From Streptomyces indicus (lineage in GTDB: Bacteria > Actinomycetota > Actinomycetes > Streptomycetales > Streptomycetaceae), in contig NZ_FNFF01000015.1 in NCBI RefSeq assembly GCF_900100315.1, positions 62,001 through 126,000 on the forward strand: a stretch of DNA of 64,000 nucleotides, in the 5' to 3' direction. The translations under genes were made by a program, and so were the position numbers. This document shows, one piece after another, positions 50,303-59,140 of this stretch. Under the pieces are notes generated by a model. That model was given only the letters and a program-made list of their open reading frames with translations. It made no database searches and was not told the DNA's origin. Positions within the stretch are counted from its first letter, which is position 1. Every line of letters begins with the position of its first letter.

Positions 50303-52009
50303 TCAGGGCTTGGCGCACAACTCCCGTGCCGCAACGGCCGGATCGGTGGGAAACCGGAACGAAGTGCGCTCCACGGACCCGGCGAGATTGGCGAGAAACC
50401 GGCGGACGGTGAGCGGCTCCCGCGTGGCCGCGCGCAGCTCGGCGAGCGGCCCGCACTCCAGCGCCCGCCGCGCGGCCGCGACCTGCAACGGATCGACCCC
50501 TTCCGGCAGTTCACCGGCGCCCCGGTCCGCAAGCACCCACGCGTCCGGCAGGTGCTTGTCGTGACCGACCCGCCCGCCCTCGACCCGCTCCGAGTGGGCG
50601 GCCAGCGGATACGCGAGCCCGATCGGGTCCAGCGCGGCCCCGTCCAGCGGGATCACCGTGCCGTTGTGCCCGAGTACCGGATACACCCCGGTCACGACCG
50701 GAGCCGAGGCCCCGAGCCGCCGCGGACCGCCGAGCAGCAGCGCCGGTGGCTCGGCCGAGCGTGCCGAACTCCCGTACCGTGCATGCCAGTCGGCGCCCGC
50801 GAAGGTGTGGTGCAGCGGGTGCGGATCGGCGTTCTGCTGCACGTACACGCCCCGCTCGTCGGCGATCCCGCCGGGCCCGACCTGCCCCTCGTAGTCGGTG
50901 CGCAGCGCGCCCGCGCACAGCGCCGCCCACACCGCGATCCCGACGGAGGCCAGCGCGGTGGCGCGCCGCGCGGGCACGAGGAACACCGGAAGCAGCATCA
51001 GGAACAGACCGGGCAGCAGCATCCGCCCGTGCATGAAGTCCCCGCCCACCTTGATGACATACGCCCAGCACAGCGCCCCGGCGACCACCGGCGCGAGCAC
51101 CGGCACCAGCGCGCCGGACCGCCCGGCCCGCACCGGCAGCACGGCCGCGAGCACGAACAGCGCGGGCACCCACAGCAGATACGGTCCTGCGAAGTCCCCG
51201 AGATACGTGAACCCGCGCCCCCACAGGCTCTGCGAGGCCTCCTTCGTGACGGCGGGCAGCGGCACGAGATGCCCGTAGTACCCGGCGCGGAACACCTCGT
51301 ACGCCGCCGGCAGCGCGACCGCCGCGCCCAGCCCCGCGAGCGCCCGGCGCCAGGACGGGCGCACCATCAGCCACTGCGCGCCGAGGAACACCGCGGACAC
51401 CAGGCCCAGATCCGGCCTGACCAGCGGCCCGAGTCCGAGCACCGCACTGGTCCCCACGGACGCGGGCCGCACCACGAGCAGCAGCCAGCCGCCCGCGAGC
51501 CAGCACGTGGCGAGCCCCGTCTCGAGGCCCGAGGTCGCGAAGTCCCAGACGGGCGGCAGCGCGAGCAGCAGGGGAGCGCCGAGCGGCAGCACGGACACCT
51601 CGCGCCGTACCCCGTTCCGGCCCTCGCCGCCGTAACTCCCGTACAGGCGGAGGCAGCCGTACGCGGCGAGCGCGAACCCGGCCGCCGTCAGAAGCAGTCC
51701 GCCGTACACGGCCGCCGACGCCAGGTCCACGCCCGTGGCACCGGCGGCGGCGAGCAGCCACTGCCAGAGCGTGCCGGTGGAGGCCTCGGCGCGCTCGCCG
51801 GGATTGAAGACCGGCCCGTTGCCCGCGAGGATCTGGCGGACCGTGCGGACGTAGATCATGGCGTCGTCGGACATCCAGCGCCGCTGGTATCCGGCGACGA
51901 GGATCACCAGGGCGGGCAGGGCGATCAGCGCGGGTCGGAGCCACCGCTTCGGGCGGGTGTCTTCCTCGGTGAACTCCACGGTGTGGGTGGGTGCGTACGT
52001 CGTGGCCAT
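50303..52009 (-). CDS. GT-C-fold membrane glycosyltransferase (AftB/ZomB-like)
   Basis: 568 residues from ATG 52009 (GAGGG upstream). About ten membrane helices with the GT-C acidic loop after the first one: RRWMSDDAMIYVRTVRQILAGNGPVFNPGER (SDD motif), then a soluble C-terminal domain ending AARELCAKP. It resembles the family containing mycobacterial AftB and the ZomB proteins, which use polyprenyl-phosphate sugars on the outer membrane face. Streptomyces lacks classic arabinogalactan, so its glycan is unknown. It is between the subtilase and the acyl-CoA synthetase; the latter is divergent. Confidence 0.75.
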   Translation of the reverse strand: MATTYAPTHTVEFTEEDTRPKRWLRPALIALPALVILVAGYQRRWMSDDAMIYVRTVRQILAGNGPVFNPGERAEASTGTLWQWLLAAAGATGVDLASAAVYGGLLLTAAGFALAAYGCLRLYGSYGGEGRNGVRREVSVLPLGAPLLLALPPVWDFATSGLETGLATCWLAGGWLLLVVRPASVGTSAVLGLGPLVRPDLGLVSAVFLGAQWLMVRPSWRRALAGLGAAVALPAAYEVFRAGYYGHLVPLPAVTKEASQSLWGRGFTYLGDFAGPYLLWVPALFVLAAVLPVRAGRSGALVPVLAPVVAGALCWAYVIKVGGDFMHGRMLLPGLFLMLLPVFLVPARRATALASVGIAVWAALCAGALRTDYEGQVGPGGIADERGVYVQQNADPHPLHHTFAGADWHARYGSSARSAEPPALLLGGPRRLGASAPVVTGVYPVLGHNGTVIPLDGAALDPIGLAYPLAAHSERVEGGRVGHDKHLPDAWVLADRGAGELPEGVDPLQVAAARRALECGPLAELRAATREPLTVRRFLANLAGSVERTSFRFPTDPAVAARELCAKP

Positions 52010-52199
52010 GGACCGACCCTCACCCGGCACCCGCCGCAGAGGGCGCGGGCGCGCCGGTGGTGTGCGCCTGACGGGTGCACGCGATGTGCGCTGCCGGAAC
52101 CATTGATTTCCCGTTACGCATCGGTAAGTTGACCCCTGCGTAAAGAACTTGGCACCACCCCGCACCACCTGTCGTGACCGGCGGACCACGGAGACGGCC

Positions 52200-54113
52200 A
52201 TGGGCGTACGCAAGGACCTGAAGCGGGCGAAACAGCGCAGCGACCTCGCGGCCAGGACGCGCACCGAGATCCTCCGCGAGGACGGAGTGGTGCGCGAGGT
52301 GCGCACCCCCGCCCTGGTCGCGGAGAAGACCGGCGGCTCGATCGCCGACATCCCCTTCGTCAACGCGCAGGAGGACCCCCGGGCGGTGGTCGTCCGCCGC
52401 AAGCAGGCGGGCCAGTGGCGCCCGGTGACCGCCGAGGCCTTCGCCCGCGAAGTGACCGCCGCCGCCAAGGGGTTGATCGCCGCCGGACTCGAACCGGGCG
52501 GCCGGGTCGCCCTGATGTCCCGTACGCGCTACGAATGGGCCGTCCTCGACTTCGCGATCTGGGCGGCCGGCGGCCAGAGCGTCCCCGTCTACGCCACCTC
52601 GTCGGCCGACCAGATCGCCTGGATCGTCGCGGACTCCGGAGCCCGCTTCGTGATCACCGAGACCGCCGAGAACACGGAGACCGTACGGGCGGCCGTGAGC
52701 GAGCCGCAGGCCCGGCTCTTCGAGCTGGACGCCGGCGCGATCCTCGAACTCGCGCAACTGGGCCGGGACATACCCGACGAGGAGGTGGAGAAGCGGCGTG
52801 CCGCGCTCACCCCCGACACCATCGCCACGCTCTGCTACACCTCGGGCACCACGGGCCGCCCCAAGGGCTGCGTCCTCACGCACGGCAATCTGCACGCCGA
52901 GGCCGCCAACACGGTCGAGCTGCTGCACCCGGTGTTCACCGAGATCACCGGCCAGACCGCCTCGACCCTGCTGTTCCTGCCGCTCGCGCACATCCTGGGC
53001 CGCGCGATCCAGATCGCCTGCCTGCTCGCCCGCATCGAGATCGCCCACTGCCCCAGCATCAAGCCCGACGAGCTGCGGCCCGAACTCCGTTCCTACCGGC
53101 CGACGTTCCTCGTCGGCGTCCCGTACCTCTTCGAGAAGATCCACGACACCGGCCGCGCCACCGCCGAGAAGATCGGCCGCGGCTCCTCCTTCGAACGCGC
53201 CGACCGGATCGGGGTGCGCTTCGGCGAGGAGTACCTGCGCAAGTTCCTGGACCGGGGCAAGGGCCCGTCCCTCGGCACGTATCTCGCCTGGGGCCTGTAC
53301 GACCTGCTGGTCTACCGCCGGATCCGCAAGGAGCTCGGCGGCCGGCTGCGCTACGCGATCAGCGGCGGCTCCCCGCTCGACCCCCGCCTCAACCTCTTCT
53401 TCTACGCGGCCGGGATCATCATCTACGAGGGCTACGGCCTCACCGAGACCACCGCAGCCGCCACCATCACGCCCCCGCTCAGCCCCCGCCCCGGCACGGT
53501 CGGCCTGCCGGTGCCGGGCACGGCGATCCGTATCGCGGACGACGGCGAGGTCCTGATCAAGGGCGGCATCGTCTTCGGCGCGTACTGGAACAACACGCAG
53601 GCCACGGGCCAGGCCCTGGACGAGGGCTGGTTCGCCACCGGCGACCTCGGCTCGCTCGACGAGGACGGCTATCTGCGGATCACCGGCCGCAAGAAGGACA
53701 TCCTCGTCACCAGCGGCGGCAAGAACGTGGCCCCCGCCGTCCTGGAGGACCGGCTGCGCAGCCGCCCGCCGATCGGCCAGTGCATCGTCGTCGGCGACAA
53801 CCGCCCGTTCATCGGCGCGGTCATCACCCTGGAGCCGGACGCGGTCGCGCACTGGCTCTCGGTGCGCAAGCTGCCGGCCGACACCCCGATGTCCGAGGTG
53901 ATCCGCGACGAGCGCATGCTCGCGGATGTGCAGCGGGCCGTGGACTACGCCAACGAGGCGGTCTCGCGCGCCGAGTCGATCCGCGCGTTCCGCCTGGTGG
54001 AGGGCGAGTTCAGCGAGGAGAACGGCATGCTCACGCCCTCCCTGAAGGTCAAGCGGCGGGCGGTCATGACGGCGTACGGGCGCGAGATCGAGGAGTTGTA
54101 CGCGAAGGCCTGA
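52200..54113 (+). CDS. Long-chain fatty acyl-CoA synthetase-like AMP-binding enzyme
   Basis: 637 residues from ATG 52200 with GGAG upstream. ANL superfamily: YTSGTTGRPKGCVLTH (P-loop), GGSPLDPRLNLFFYAAGIIIYEGYGLTETT, GDLGSLDEDGYLRITGRKKDILVTSGGKNVAP, and a terminal acceptor lysine in PSLKVKRRAVM. It activates fatty acids with ATP and CoA, for catabolism or lipid synthesis. FadD15-like long form. It ends 9 bp before the convergent sortase gene with no clear terminator. Confidence 0.9.
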   Translation: MGVRKDLKRAKQRSDLAARTRTEILREDGVVREVRTPALVAEKTGGSIADIPFVNAQEDPRAVVVRRKQAGQWRPVTAEAFAREVTAAAKGLIAAGLEPGGRVALMSRTRYEWAVLDFAIWAAGGQSVPVYATSSADQIAWIVADSGARFVITETAENTETVRAAVSEPQARLFELDAGAILELAQLGRDIPDEEVEKRRAALTPDTIATLCYTSGTTGRPKGCVLTHGNLHAEAANTVELLHPVFTEITGQTASTLLFLPLAHILGRAIQIACLLARIEIAHCPSIKPDELRPELRSYRPTFLVGVPYLFEKIHDTGRATAEKIGRGSSFERADRIGVRFGEEYLRKFLDRGKGPSLGTYLAWGLYDLLVYRRIRKELGGRLRYAISGGSPLDPRLNLFFYAAGIIIYEGYGLTETTAAATITPPLSPRPGTVGLPVPGTAIRIADDGEVLIKGGIVFGAYWNNTQATGQALDEGWFATGDLGSLDEDGYLRITGRKKDILVTSGGKNVAPAVLEDRLRSRPPIGQCIVVGDNRPFIGAVITLEPDAVAHWLSVRKLPADTPMSEVIRDERMLADVQRAVDYANEAVSRAESIRAFRLVEGEFSEENGMLTPSLKVKRRAVMTAYGREIEELYAKA

Positions 54114-54122
54114 GGCAGGAGT

Positions 54123-54794
54123 TCAGCGCACCCCGGTGAGGTGCGCGTACACCACCGTGTTGGCCTGGTAGCCGCCCGGCGAGCCCGGGCCCGCGGGCAG
54201 GTACGCGCCGCCGCAGGTGATCACGCGCAGCTCCGCGCGGCCGGTGGAGCCGTACACCTTGGCGTCGGGATAGGCGGCGCCGTCGTGCAGCTCGACGGAG
54301 TCCACGGTGAACACCGCGGTACGGCCGTCCGCGCGGTCGACCTCCACCGTGTGCCCCGGCCCGAGCTGGGACAGGTGGTAGAAGACCGCGGGACCGGTGG
54401 CCGAGTCGTAGTGCCCCACCGTGAGCGCCGTACCGGCCGCACCGGGCGTGGTGCCGCGCTGGTACCAGCCGGCCAGCTGCGGCGTCAGCGGCGAGGGCAC
54501 GTCGAGCGAGCCGTCGGGCAGCACGTCGAGACCGACGAGCGCGGTCTCGACGCCGATGGCGGGAATGCGCAGGACGACCGGCTGCGAGGGCGCGAGCGCG
54601 GGGATGCCCGGCACCTCGCCCTGTCCTTGTGCCTTCTGCGGTGCCTGGACGGCGAGCTTAGGCGGGGCCTCGACCGCGTCCGCGTTCCGCACCCCCTCGG
54701 CCGCGAACCACGCCCCGACGAGCACCGCGAGCGCGGTGGTACCGGCGAGCGGGGCCTTGATGCCGGGGAGACGGTAGCGGCCGGGTCGGGGCAT
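54123..54794 (-). CDS. Class F sortase
   Basis: 223 residues from ATG 54794. An N-terminal membrane anchor (LAGTTALAVLVGAWFAA) is followed by a Pro-rich linker and the sortase domain: IPAIGVETALVGLDVLPDGSLDVP, His128 in TVGHYDS and Cys194 in RVITCGGAY. The C-terminal end GYQANTVVYAHL follows. No arginine lies between Cys194 and the end apart from the extreme C-terminal residue, where class F sortases usually have a catalytic one, so the active site may be altered. It attaches surface proteins in Streptomyces; the divergently acting neighbour at 54871 is a candidate substrate on the same strand. Confidence 0.88.
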   Translation of the reverse strand: MPRPGRYRLPGIKAPLAGTTALAVLVGAWFAAEGVRNADAVEAPPKLAVQAPQKAQGQGEVPGIPALAPSQPVVLRIPAIGVETALVGLDVLPDGSLDVPSPLTPQLAGWYQRGTTPGAAGTALTVGHYDSATGPAVFYHLSQLGPGHTVEVDRADGRTAVFTVDSVELHDGAAYPDAKVYGSTGRAELRVITCGGAYLPAGPGSPGGYQANTVVYAHLTGVR

Positions 54795-54823
54795 GGTCAC
54801 CTTCGGTGGGGCGCGGGGGTCTT

Positions 54824-54874
54824 CGGGTTCAGCGCGAGGGTTGTCGGGTTCAGCGCGGGGTTCGTCGGGTTCAG
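54824..54874. repeat. 21-bp tandem repeat on a stop codon
   Basis: CGGGTTCAG recurs at 54824, 54845 and 54866, exactly 21 bp apart; copies 1-2 extend as CGGGTTCAGCGCG. On the minus strand each unit starts TGAACCCGA. The first of these is the TGA stop of the surface protein, so the units keep the frame and repeat the stop. Confidence 0.9.
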
Positions 54875-55551
54875 AACGCGCGCTGCGCGGCCGCTGCCGC
54901 GCGCCGGTTGCGCCGCCGGATCAGGAGCGCGCCGCCCGCACCGGCCGTCACCGCGAAGGCGGTGCCGCCCAGGATCTGGGCCGAGGTGTCGATCCGCTCC
55001 GGTGCGCCGCCGCCGAGACCGGCCCGGACGCGGCCCTGCGGCACGACCTGCGCGGGCGAGGTCGGCGCCGTGACCGGAGCGGTCGGACGCGGAGTCGTGG
55101 GCGCCGTGGTCGGGGAGACGGGCGTCGCCGGGGTGGTGCGCGGAGTGGTCGCCGACGAACCGGAGATGGTGACCCGCTGCGAACCGGCCGCGTCACCGCC
55201 GGAGCACACCACGGCCACGGTGTAGGTGCCGGGCTTCACACCGCTCCAGGTCGCCGCGCCGCCGGTGAGCATGGCCTGCTGGCCGCCCGCGAAGCTGCCG
55301 CTGCCGCCGCCGATCAGCGACGCACGGCCGCCCTTGGTGCAGGCGCTGGTGGTGGCCTGCACGGTGGAGCCGTTCACGGTGACCTTGATGCCGGCCGCGT
55401 TCCCGCCCGCGACGGGCTGCGCACCCTTCTTGCCGCCGTCGGCGCCGTCCTCGGGCAGCAGGGTCAGCGCGGCGCCGCCCGCGAGGACGGCGAGCACCAC
55501 GACCGGGGCTGCTGTGGCGACGGTCCGTCGAATGTTCCGCTGCGTCCGCAT
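54871..55551 (-). CDS. Surface-anchored hypothetical protein beside the sortase
   Basis: 226 residues from ATG 55551 with GGAGG 8 nt upstream; the frame continues upstream without a signal. N-terminal membrane/signal segment (VATAAPVVVLAVLAGGAAL), a beta-rich domain with two Cys (VQATTSACTKGG, TYTVAVVCSGGD), a long Thr/Pro stalk (TTPRTTPATPVSPTTAPTTPRPTAPV), then a final helix (AFAVTAGAGGALLI) and RRRNRR tail. It has the layout of a sortase substrate, but no LPXTG/LAXTG motif is visible before the helix. Same strand as the sortase gene and immediately upstream of it. Confidence 0.72.
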   Translation of the reverse strand: MRTQRNIRRTVATAAPVVVLAVLAGGAALTLLPEDGADGGKKGAQPVAGGNAAGIKVTVNGSTVQATTSACTKGGRASLIGGGSGSFAGGQQAMLTGGAATWSGVKPGTYTVAVVCSGGDAAGSQRVTISGSSATTPRTTPATPVSPTTAPTTPRPTAPVTAPTSPAQVVPQGRVRAGLGGGAPERIDTSAQILGGTAFAVTAGAGGALLIRRRNRRAAAAAQRAF

Positions 55552-55852
55552 GCGTATGCCTCCAGCGAAGCCCGGGGTGGCGGCACCCTGCCCGTCCGCC
55601 ACGGTCGCCTGGCGCCCGCGCTTCCATCCCCTAGAGCCAAAGGTCAAAGCCGCCGTGCCGCATGCGGAAGGGCCCCCGGGTTGGTCGTGCGGGTGACGGG
55701 CTGGGCCGGATGGCTGACACCCGGGTCCGGCTCCCCGGCCCCGCGCAGGTCACCCGAACGGCCCCCCGTGAATCGCCGCCGCCCCCGGGCCGGGATTCGC
55801 TGAGCGTCACGAGCCCGGAGGCGGCCGACATGCGAGACCGGAGGTGGCCGGG
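55552..55852. other. Divergent promoter region
   Basis: 301 bp between the surface-protein and the membrane-protein genes. No palindromes of note or small genes were seen, apart from a GGAGG Shine-Dalgarno at 55840-55844 for the plus-strand gene. Confidence 0.5.
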
Positions 55853-57259
55853 ATGCCGGAGGACATAGGCGGGCCGGGCCCGGACGCTCCGGGCCCGGAC
55901 GCGCAGGGCAGCACGGACGCGCAGGAAATCGCGCGGCTGCGGGCCCGCGTCGCCGAACTGGAGGCGACCGCGGCGCAGACCGCAGCGCAGAACTCCGCGC
56001 AGCCCACCGCGCCGTCCGCCGCAGCGCCTTCCGGCCGTCCGCGCCGCCGCGGCCGCTCCACCCTCGCGACCGTCCTCATCGTCCTCGGCTGTCTGCTCGC
56101 CCCGCTCGGCGTGGTGGCGGCCTGGGCCTCCGGTGTCGTCGGCGACACCGACCGCTACGTGTCCACCGTCCAGCCCCTCGCCTCCGACCCCGACGTGCAG
56201 GACGCCGTCGCCGCCCGCGTCACCGACGCGGCGATGGACCACATCGACCTGAACGCCCTGCTCTCCCAGGCCGCGAGCGACGAACGGCCCCTCCTGGAGA
56301 AGGCGCTCGGCCGGCTCGGCAACTCCCTCGAGGACGCCGTGCGCAGCTTCGTGAACGACAAGGCGCGCGACGTCGTCGGCTCCCACGCCTTCGAGACGCT
56401 GTGGACCGAGCTCAACCGCAAGGCGCACGCCGCCATGAACAAGGCGCTCACCGGCGACGGCGGCGGCGCGGTGCAGCTCGACGGCGACACCGTCACCGTC
56501 GACCTCGCGCCCGTCGTCGAGCAGGTCAAGCAGCGCCTGGTGGACAACGGGCTGACGCTCGCCGAGAAGATCCCCGAGGTCCACACGGAGTTCGCCGTCG
56601 CCAAGTCCGAGGACATCACCAAGGCCCGTACCGGCTTCCGGCTGCTCCAACTCGTCGGCAACTGGCTGCCGGTGCTCGCCCTGCTCCTCGTCGCGGGCGG
56701 TGTGCTGCTGGCCCGCGACCGCCGCCGCGCGGTGGTCACCGCCTCGATCTGCGTGGCCCTCGCGGTCGGCCTCCTCGGCATCGCGCTCACCGTCTTCCGG
56801 CCGATCTACCTGGACGCGCTGCCCGAGGGCGTCTCGCAGCCCGCCGCCGGTTCGGTCTACGACGCGCTCACGCACTTCCTGCGCACGACCGTCCGGATGG
56901 TCATCGCCCTCGGTGTCGTGGTCGCCCTCGCGGCCTGGCTCACCGGCAGCGGCCGCCGGGCCGGTCTCGTACGGAACCTGTGGTCCTCCGGCATCGGCGC
57001 CGTGCGCTCCACCGCGGACCGCGCGGGCCTGAACCTCGGCCCGGTCGGACCGTGGGTGGCCGCGCACCGCCGGTGGATCGTCTGGGTCCTCATCGCGGCC
57101 GCCGTCCTCGCCTACGTGCTCTGGAGCTACCCGACCGGCTGGGTCGTCCTCGGCCTCGCGCTCACGCTCCTGTTCGCCCTGGCCGTCGTGGACTTCCTCG
57201 CCGGACCACCGCAGGCCCGTCCCGTCCCCGCCGAAACCTCACAAAGGAGAACGCCATGA
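55853..57259 (+). CDS. Large membrane protein of unknown function
   Basis: 468 residues from ATG 55853 (GGAGG 8 nt upstream). A short coiled-coil stretch (AQEIARLRARVAELEATAAQ), a membrane helix (TLATVLIVLGCLLAPLGVVAAW), a roughly 150-residue extracytoplasmic loop with helical repeats (VTDAAMDHIDLNALLSQAA, TVDLAPVVEQVKQRLVDNG), then five helices. The layout matches the actinobacterial TIGR-type integral membrane proteins seen beside SHOCT proteins. Its stop overlaps the next start (ATGA). The role may be in envelope stress or ion balance, judged only from its neighbours. Confidence 0.8.
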   Translation: MPEDIGGPGPDAPGPDAQGSTDAQEIARLRARVAELEATAAQTAAQNSAQPTAPSAAAPSGRPRRRGRSTLATVLIVLGCLLAPLGVVAAWASGVVGDTDRYVSTVQPLASDPDVQDAVAARVTDAAMDHIDLNALLSQAASDERPLLEKALGRLGNSLEDAVRSFVNDKARDVVGSHAFETLWTELNRKAHAAMNKALTGDGGGAVQLDGDTVTVDLAPVVEQVKQRLVDNGLTLAEKIPEVHTEFAVAKSEDITKARTGFRLLQLVGNWLPVLALLLVAGGVLLARDRRRAVVTASICVALAVGLLGIALTVFRPIYLDALPEGVSQPAAGSVYDALTHFLRTTVRMVIALGVVVALAAWLTGSGRRAGLVRNLWSSGIGAVRSTADRAGLNLGPVGPWVAAHRRWIVWVLIAAAVLAYVLWSYPTGWVVLGLALTLLFALAVVDFLAGPPQARPVPAETSQRRTP

Positions 57260-57663
57260 CCATCGCCGCCGACTACCCGCTGCTCAACCTCTTCTGGACC
57301 ATGCTCCTGCTGTTCTTCTGGGTCCTGTGGTTCTTCCTGCTCTTCAAGATCATCGGTGACGTCCTGCGCGACGACGGCCTCAGCGGCTGGGGCAAGGCGG
57401 GCTGGCTGATCTTCACGATCCTGCTGCCCTTCCTCGGTGTCTTCGTGTACGTGATCGCACGCGGCCGCTCGATGGGGGAGCGGGACGTCGAGCAGGCCAA
57501 GAAGGCGGAGGCCGCGTTCAAGGACTACGTACGCGAAGCCGCCGGCACCCAGGGCTCCGGACCGTCCAAGACCGACGAACTGGCCAAGCTGGCCCAGCTC
57601 AAGGAGAGCGGCGCCCTGACGGAGGAGGAGTTCGCGAAGGCCAAGGAGAAGTTCCTGGCCTGA
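57256..57663 (+). CDS. PLDc_N-SHOCT membrane protein
   Basis: 135 residues from ATG 57256 (AAGGAGA upstream), overlapping the previous stop by 4 bp. Two membrane helices in a PLD/cardiolipin-synthase N-terminal arrangement (FWVLWFFLLFKIIGDVLRDD, AGWLIFTILLPFLGVFVYV), a linker, and a C-terminal SHOCT domain (ELAKLAQLKESGALTEEEFAKAKEKFL). SHOCT domains oligomerise and often occur with membrane proteins. Function unknown. Gap to the CLC gene is 44 bp, so likely co-transcribed. Confidence 0.88.
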   Translation: MTIAADYPLLNLFWTMLLLFFWVLWFFLLFKIIGDVLRDDGLSGWGKAGWLIFTILLPFLGVFVYVIARGRSMGERDVEQAKKAEAAFKDYVREAAGTQGSGPSKTDELAKLAQLKESGALTEEEFAKAKEKFLA

Positions 57664-57707
57664 CGCGCCCGCATCCCTCATCCGAACGAACAGGCGGGAG
57701 CGACGCC

Positions 57708-59060
57708 GTGGCCGGCACCCAGGAACAGAGCCCTTCGACGGAGACCGGGGCGGCCCTGCTGCGCAGCACGCTGCTCAGCCCGGGCTACCTCCGGCTCCTG
57801 CTGCTCTGCGCCCTGATCGGCATCCCCGTCGCTCTCGCCTGCTTCGTCTTCCTGACCGCCGAGCACGAACTCCAGCACCTCGTCTGGGAGAAGCTCCCCG
57901 ACACGCTCGGCTACGACCGCGCCCCCTGGTGGTGGCCGCTGCCGACCCTGCTGCTCGCCGGTCTGATCCTCGCCCCCGTCATCACGCGCATGCGCGGCCA
58001 CGGCGGCCATGTCCCGGTGCACGGCCTCGGCGGCGCGCCGCTCGGCCCGCTCGATCTGCCCAGTGTGGTGCTCGCGGCCCTCGCCGCCCTGCCCCTCGGG
58101 GTCGTCCTCGGTCCCGAGGCGCCCCTGATGGCGATCGGCGGCGGCCTCGCGCTGCTCGCCGTACGCGGCATGAAACAGAGCGCCCAGGGCCCTGCGGCCG
58201 CCAAGGCGCCGATGCTGCTCGCCACCGCCGGCTCCACGGCCGCCATCTCCAGCATCTTCGGCGGCCCGATCGTGGCCGCCGTCCTCGTCGTCGAGAGCGC
58301 CGGACTCGGCGGCGCGGCCCTCGTGATGCTCCTGCTGCCCTGTCTGATCGCCAGCGCCACGGGCGCGCTGGTGTTCACCGGCTTCGGCGACTGGACCGGC
58401 CTTTCCATCGGCGCCCTGTCCCTGCCGAAGGTGCCGCCGGATGTGACGCCCGACGCCGGGGACTTCCTGTGGGGCGTCCCGGTCGCCGCCCTGATCGGTG
58501 TCGCCGTCGCGTATCTGCGCGGACTCGGTTACGTGGTCGAGCGGTGGCTCACCCGGCAGACCGCCCGCCGCATCGTGCTCTGCGCGCTCGGCGCCGGTGT
58601 GCTGCTCGCGCTCTACGCGCTGCTCACCGACCGCTCCCCGGAAGAGGCCGCACTCTCCGGCCAGTCCGCGCTCGGCGCGCTGGCCGCCGACCCGCACAAC
58701 TGGTCCGTCGTGGCCCTGCTCCTGCTCTTCCTCTTCAAGGGCCTCGCCTGGAGCCTCTGCCTCGGCAGCCTGCGCGGCGGCCCGATCTTCCCGGCGATCC
58801 TGCTCGGCGCCGCGGTCGGCATCGCCTGCTCGGGGCTGCCCGGCTTCGGCACCACACCCGCCCTCGCGCTCGGCATGGCCGCGGGCAGCGCGGTGGTCAC
58901 CGGACTCCCGCTGAGCAGCGCGGTCCTCACCGTCCTGCTGCTCGGCAGCGACGCCCACAACCAGATGCCGCTCATCGTCGTCGCGGTGGTCGTCGCCCTC
59001 ATCACCGCCCAACTCGTCCCGCGCCGCGACCAGTCGCCGCGCCTGCCGGACGCCGACTGA
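57708..59060 (+). CDS. CLC-family chloride channel/antiporter
   Basis: 450 residues from GTG 57708. About eleven helices with the CLC signatures HGLGGAPLG (in place of GSGIP), LGPEAPLMAIGGG (gating Glu; GPEAP replaces GREGP) and LRGGPIFPAILLGAAVG. It moves Cl- (possibly in exchange for H+) across the membrane. There is no C-terminal CBS pair. Third in the membrane gene cluster. The stop is in a degenerate duplication. Confidence 0.88.
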   Translation: MAGTQEQSPSTETGAALLRSTLLSPGYLRLLLLCALIGIPVALACFVFLTAEHELQHLVWEKLPDTLGYDRAPWWWPLPTLLLAGLILAPVITRMRGHGGHVPVHGLGGAPLGPLDLPSVVLAALAALPLGVVLGPEAPLMAIGGGLALLAVRGMKQSAQGPAAAKAPMLLATAGSTAAISSIFGGPIVAAVLVVESAGLGGAALVMLLLPCLIASATGALVFTGFGDWTGLSIGALSLPKVPPDVTPDAGDFLWGVPVAALIGVAVAYLRGLGYVVERWLTRQTARRIVLCALGAGVLLALYALLTDRSPEEAALSGQSALGALAADPHNWSVVALLLLFLFKGLAWSLCLGSLRGGPIFPAILLGAAVGIACSGLPGFGTTPALALGMAAGSAVVTGLPLSSAVLTVLLLGSDAHNQMPLIVVAVVVALITAQLVPRRDQSPRLPDAD

Positions 59061-59125
59061 CCGCGCAACCTCCCGACGCCAACTGACCCACCGCACCCTG
59101 CCCGACGGCAGCCGACCCACGCATC
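59049..59125. repeat. Degenerate 26-28-bp repeat at a stop codon
   Basis: GACGCCGACTGACCGCG (59050, containing the CLC TGA) is echoed by GACGCCAACTGACCCACCGCA (59076) and GACGGCAGCCGACCCACGCA (59104). TGA becomes CGA in the third. Confidence 0.65.
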
Positions 59126-59140
59126 GGAGGTGACCGGCCC

